Shown piece after piece: positions 61,119 through 64,000 of a stretch of DNA of 64,000 nucleotides. The DNA is taken from NCBI RefSeq assembly GCF_014266025.1, contig NZ_JACMYC010000013.1, forward strand, positions 1 through 64,000, read 5' to 3'. A program made the translations under genes and the position numbers. Position 1 is the stretch's first letter; each line of letters opens with the position of its first letter. The notes below the pieces were generated by a model. The model saw only the letters and a program-made list of their open reading frames with translations. It did no database searches and was not told where the DNA came from. Origin of the DNA: Nocardioides deserti (GTDB taxonomy: Bacteria > Actinomycetota > Actinomycetes > Propionibacteriales > Nocardioidaceae).

Positions 61119-62603
61119 ATGAGCGACGCGGTCCGGGTCGCCGCGGTCGACCTCGGTGCGACCAGCGGCCGGGTGATGGCCGGGCGGGTCGGGCCGCGCT
61201 CGCTGCACCTCGAGGAGGCGCACCGCTTCCCGAACGGAGGAGTGCGCGCGCACGGCTCGTTGTTCTGGGACGTGCTGGGCATCCACCGCGAGGTGCTGGC
61301 CGGCGTCAAGGAGGTGGCGCGCACGGGGCCGTTGGACGGGATCGGGATCGATTCCTGGGCGGTCGACTACGGCTTGCTCGACCGCGACGGCCACCTGCTC
61401 GGCAACCCCTACAGCCACCGCGACTCGCGCACCGACGGCGTCGCGGCGAGGGTGCTCCAGCAGGTGGGTGCGGAGGAGATGTACGCGACGACCGGGCTCC
61501 AGCAGCTGCCGTTCAACACGGTCTACCAGCTCGTGGCGGCCCGCGGGACGGCGGCGCTGGAGGCGGCCGAGACGCTGCTGCTGCTCCCGGACCTGCTCGG
61601 CTACTGGTTGACCGGTGCAGTGGGCGCCGAGCGCACCAACGCCTCGACCACCGGCCTGTACGACGTCCGCTCGCGCACGTGGGCCACGGACCTCGCCGCC
61701 CGGGTCGGCCTGCCCTGGGCGGTCCTCCCGCCGCTGCGCGAGCCGGGGGAGCTCGTCGGCACGGTCCTGCCCGAGGTCGCCGCCCAGCTCGGGTCGACGC
61801 CCGACCTGCCGGTGGTGGCGGTCGGCTCCCACGACACCGCGTCCGCGGTCGTCGGCGTGCCGGCGACCGAGGACGACTTCGCCTACATCTCCTCGGGCAC
61901 CTGGTCGCTCGTCGGGCTCGAGCTGGAGAAGCCGGTGCTCACCGAGGCGGCGCGCCTGGCCGACTTCACCAACGAGGGCGGCGTCGACGGCACCGTGCGG
62001 TTCCTCAAGAACGTCATGGGCCTGTGGGTGCTCTCGGAGTCGGTCCGCTCGTGGGCCGACGAGCGGATCGCCGGCGCCGACCTGCCCTTCCTCCTGGCCG
62101 GCGCGGCCGACGCGCCGCCGCTGCGCACCGTCGTCGACATCAACGACCCCCGGCTGCTGCCGCCGGGCACGTCGGCCGCCACGAGCATGCCCGCGCGCAT
62201 CGCGCGGCTCGCCGAGGAGGCCGGGGAGCCGGTGCCGCGCACGCCGGTCGCCGTCACCCGGTGCATCCTCGACAGCCTCGCCCTGGCCTACCGTCGCCAC
62301 CTGCGCGCGGCGGCGGAGCTCGCGGGCCGAGCGCCGACGGTGGTGCACGTGGTCGGCGGGGGAGCGCAGAACCACCTGCTGTGCCAGCTGACGGCGGATG
62401 CCACCGGCCTGCCGGTGCTCGCCGGGCCGTCGGAGGCCGCAGCGCTCGGCAACGTGCTCGTGCAGGCGCGTGCCCTCGGTGCGGCGCTGCCGGACCTGGC
62501 TGCCATGCGCGACCTCGTGCGGCGCACCCACGAGCTGCACCGGTTCGAGCCCCGCTCGGGCCTGGACTGGGACGCCGCCGAGGCTCGCGTCGCGAGCAGC
62601 TGA
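61119..62603 (+). CDS. rhaB: rhamnulokinase
   Basis: 494 residues, FGGY carbohydrate kinase family. VAAVDLGATSGRVMAG (~7-22) is the phosphate-1 loop typical of RhaB; FWDVLGIHREVLAG and IDSWAVDYGLLDRDGHLL follow, with NPYSHRDSRT. The ATP domain has SHDTASAVVGVPA, YISSGTWSLVG (~258-268) and VVGGGAQNHLLCQL (~411-424). It phosphorylates L-rhamnulose at O1. ATG 61119, 52 bp after the aldolase. Confidence 0.93.
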   Translation: MSDAVRVAAVDLGATSGRVMAGRVGPRSLHLEEAHRFPNGGVRAHGSLFWDVLGIHREVLAGVKEVARTGPLDGIGIDSWAVDYGLLDRDGHLLGNPYSHRDSRTDGVAARVLQQVGAEEMYATTGLQQLPFNTVYQLVAARGTAALEAAETLLLLPDLLGYWLTGAVGAERTNASTTGLYDVRSRTWATDLAARVGLPWAVLPPLREPGELVGTVLPEVAAQLGSTPDLPVVAVGSHDTASAVVGVPATEDDFAYISSGTWSLVGLELEKPVLTEAARLADFTNEGGVDGTVRFLKNVMGLWVLSESVRSWADERIAGADLPFLLAGAADAPPLRTVVDINDPRLLPPGTSAATSMPARIARLAEEAGEPVPRTPVAVTRCILDSLALAYRRHLRAAAELAGRAPTVVHVVGGGAQNHLLCQLTADATGLPVLAGPSEAAALGNVLVQARALGAALPDLAAMRDLVRRTHELHRFEPRSGLDWDAAEARVASS

Positions 62604-62617
62604 GCGACCGCCGCGTC

Positions 62618-62833
62618 GTGAGCAGCTCTCCGGAGGAGTCGTGGCGCCCCGAGCTGCACGAGCGCGACCTCCTGGGGCTGCTCGCGCGCGGGCAGACCGT
62701 CGACGCCGCGGCGCGACAGCTCGGGATCTCCTCGCGCACGGCGCGCCGGCGGTTGCGAGCGCTCGCGGACGGCCTCGGCGTCGACACCACGATCGAGGTC
62801 GTGGTCCGGGCGGTGCGCGACGGGCACATCTGA
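62618..62833 (+). CDS. tiny LuxR-type helix-turn-helix protein
   Basis: 71 residues from GTG 62618, consisting almost wholly of a GerE/LuxR-like HTH: ERDLLGLLARGQTVDAAARQ, then LGISSRTARRRLRALADGLG (~35-54), ending VVVRAVRDGHI. It has no sensor or receiver domain. 14 bp after rhaB, so in the operon. It may be a genuine mini-regulator of rhamnose genes or the surviving tail of a larger LuxR protein; the upstream sequence is rhaB coding, so no longer protein is possible here now. Confidence 0.65.
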   Translation: MSSSPEESWRPELHERDLLGLLARGQTVDAAARQLGISSRTARRRLRALADGLGVDTTIEVVVRAVRDGHI

Positions 62834-62874
62834 GCTGCCTGCTGTCCGGATGCGGCCACGACCGCCCCGAGCCG

Positions 62875-62933
62875 TTGACGTGACGGCTGTCACGAACCTA
62901 CTGTCGGGCCGCCGGGACCGCTGAAACGATTCA
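62875..62933 (+). promoter_or_regulatory. promoter and operator of the alpha-L-rhamnosidase gene
   Basis: TTGACG (62875-62880), 18-bp spacer, TACTGT (62899-62904), then TGAAACGATTCA (62922-62933), a LacI-operator match. CGTGA-N6-TCACG (62879-62894), a perfect CRP-like palindrome, overlaps the spacer. Layout mirrors the transport promoter at 52265. Confidence 0.6.
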
Positions 62934-63063
62934 TAGGATCGTGACGCGAGTGTCCACCGCAGGCCCGCCCTCGGGCCGCCGGTGTGCGCCGCGGGCCCGG
63001 ACCGGCGCACCCCCGCGCGACACGAACCCCTGCCGCCGCACCACCCATCTTCCGGGAGATCCC

Positions 63064-64000
63064 ATGAGCCAGCCCCCCACGCTCGCCGTCCGCCGTCGTT
63101 CGCTCTTCGGTGCCGCCGCAGCGGCCGCCGGTGTCGCCGCCGTGGTCGGCGGGACCACCACCGCGTCCGCCGCTCCGAGCAAGCCGCACCCCGGGTCGCT
63201 GCCTCGCGACCTGGTGAGGGCCTTCGAGGCGCCGGGCACGGAGACCGCCGCCGGCTTCCGCTGGTGGTGGCCGCACGGTGCGGTCGACCCCGTCGAGGTG
63301 GCCCGCGAGGTGGACCAGGTCGCCGACGCCGGCTTCGGCATCCTCGAGGTCGCCGACGTCACCCACTCGCTGCGGGCGCGCGACATCGAGATCGACCTCG
63401 ACCGCTACGGCTGGGGCTCCCCTGCCTGGGTCGGGGGCGTCAAGGCGGCGCTCAGCCAGGGCGCCAAGCGCGACGTGCGCATCGACATCACCGTCGGCCC
63501 CTCGTGGCCCGCCGCGGTCCCGACCATCACCCCCGACGACGAGGCGGCGTGCACGGAGCTGGCGCACGGCCGCGCCGACGTCGCCGGCGGCACGACGTAC
63601 GACGGCCCGGTGCCTGCGCCGCTCGAGGAGCCGCACGCCGGCGTGACCCGGCAGGACCTGCTGGCCGTGCAGGCCTTCCGCGCCGGGGCCACCGACCGCA
63701 ACGGCACGCTGCTCCACCAGGACTCCTTGGTCGACCTGACCGCCGACGTCACCGACGGGCGGGTCCGCTGGACCGCCCCCGCCGAGGGCAGCTGGGTGGT
63801 CCTGTCGTACTGGGTGCGTGGTTCGGCCCAGGAGCCGGAGGCGGGCCCGCACACGAACCCCAAGTCCTACGTCGTCGACCACTTCTCCGCGGCCGGGTCC
63901 CGAGCGGTCATCTCGCTGTGGGAGGACCGGGTCCTCGACCGGGAGATGCGTCGACTGCTGGGCAAGGCTGGCGGCCACCTCTTCGAGGACTCCCTGGAGA
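63064..64000 (+). CDS. GH106-like alpha-L-rhamnosidase, secreted (5' part)
   Basis: The first ~312 residues; the gene continues past the window. Twin-arginine signal VRRRSLFGAAAAAAGVAAVV (~9-28) and AxA-type cleavage near TASAA. The mature start FRWWWPHGAVDPVEVAREVD (~67-86) and DAGFGILEVADV are typical of the GH106 rhamnosidase N-terminus; WPAAVPTITPDD and WVVLSYWVRGSAQ follow. It would release L-rhamnose from glycosides or polysaccharides outside the cell. Its own promoter carries the same LacI-type operator as the transporter, tying substrate release to uptake. ATG 63064 follows GGGAGATCCC. Confidence 0.82.
   Translation, partial: MSQPPTLAVRRRSLFGAAAAAAGVAAVVGGTTTASAAPSKPHPGSLPRDLVRAFEAPGTETAAGFRWWWPHGAVDPVEVAREVDQVADAGFGILEVADVTHSLRARDIEIDLDRYGWGSPAWVGGVKAALSQGAKRDVRIDITVGPSWPAAVPTITPDDEAACTELAHGRADVAGGTTYDGPVPAPLEEPHAGVTRQDLLAVQAFRAGATDRNGTLLHQDSLVDLTADVTDGRVRWTAPAEGSWVVLSYWVRGSAQEPEAGPHTNPKSYVVDHFSAAGSRAVISLWEDRVLDREMRRLLGKAGGHLFEDSLE

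Overview
The window is about 72% GC and reads as chromosomal DNA of a high-GC actinobacterium, most likely Nocardioides or a close Nocardioidaceae relative. The evidence is actinobacterial-type rRNA and tRNA genes, frequent GTG starts and 4-bp start/stop overlaps, and families typical of that group: DUF5709, an MptB-like mannosyltransferase, citryl-CoA lyase next to a CaiB/BaiF CoA-transferase, lamin-tail proteins, and SpoIIE/RsbW-type regulators. No prophage, transposase or CRISPR array is visible.

Layout. 1-360: the 3' end of a 23S gene, a 5S gene and a strong terminator close an rRNA operon. 435-4567: a MerR regulator divergent from a membrane-protein pair, then an anti-sigma-type ATPase and a Nei/Fpg glycosylase. 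4602-5559: a wrecked SpoIIE phosphatase gene (two frameshifts plus a missing core). 5658-11435: DUF5709, a GMC oxidoreductase/aldehyde dehydrogenase pair, an old yellow enzyme and a stand-alone GTPase. 11499-18350: a three-part catabolic cluster (CoA-transferase, citryl-CoA-lyase-like and MDR oxidoreductase; amidohydrolase; LigB/LigA-type extradiol dioxygenase) around an IclR regulator. Related CGGAC-N4-GTCCG palindromes lie in all three promoter regions. This cluster is the best candidate here for an undescribed pathway.

18480-29479: a membrane-anchored SpoIIE phosphatase, a 1949-residue secreted protein (lamin-tail domains, calcineurin-type phosphatase, collagen-like stretch), and two secreted glycoside-hydrolase-like proteins. 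29480-32196: a DUF664 remnant, tRNA-Phe, an orphan ABC-type binding lipoprotein, tRNA-Glu, tRNA-Asp, a terminator and a 13-bp tandem repeat. 32236-45644: a small zinc peptidase, two crcB genes coupled to an ATPase-domain regulator, NDH-2, a thioesterase, a GNAT enzyme, a coiled-coil membrane protein, a crotonase, an SGNH hydrolase, an MptB-like mannosyltransferase and two GT4 glycosyltransferases, and small proteins. 45672-51159: a hemerythrin/alpha-beta-hydrolase fusion, a small helical protein, a ThDP oxidase-like enzyme and a PAS histidine kinase.

51122-64000: a complete L-rhamnose utilisation locus. It holds a LacI repressor, a sugar ABC importer (ATPase, two permeases, RhaS), the mutarotase RhaM, rhamnose isomerase, a bifunctional rhamnulose-phosphate aldolase/dehydrogenase, rhamnulokinase, a tiny HTH protein and a GH106-type alpha-L-rhamnosidase that runs off the end. 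TGAAAC-type operators precede the transporter operon, the repressor, the isomerase and the rhamnosidase. The logic is to release rhamnose outside the cell, import it, mutarotate and isomerise it, phosphorylate it, and cleave it to DHAP and an oxidised lactaldehyde.
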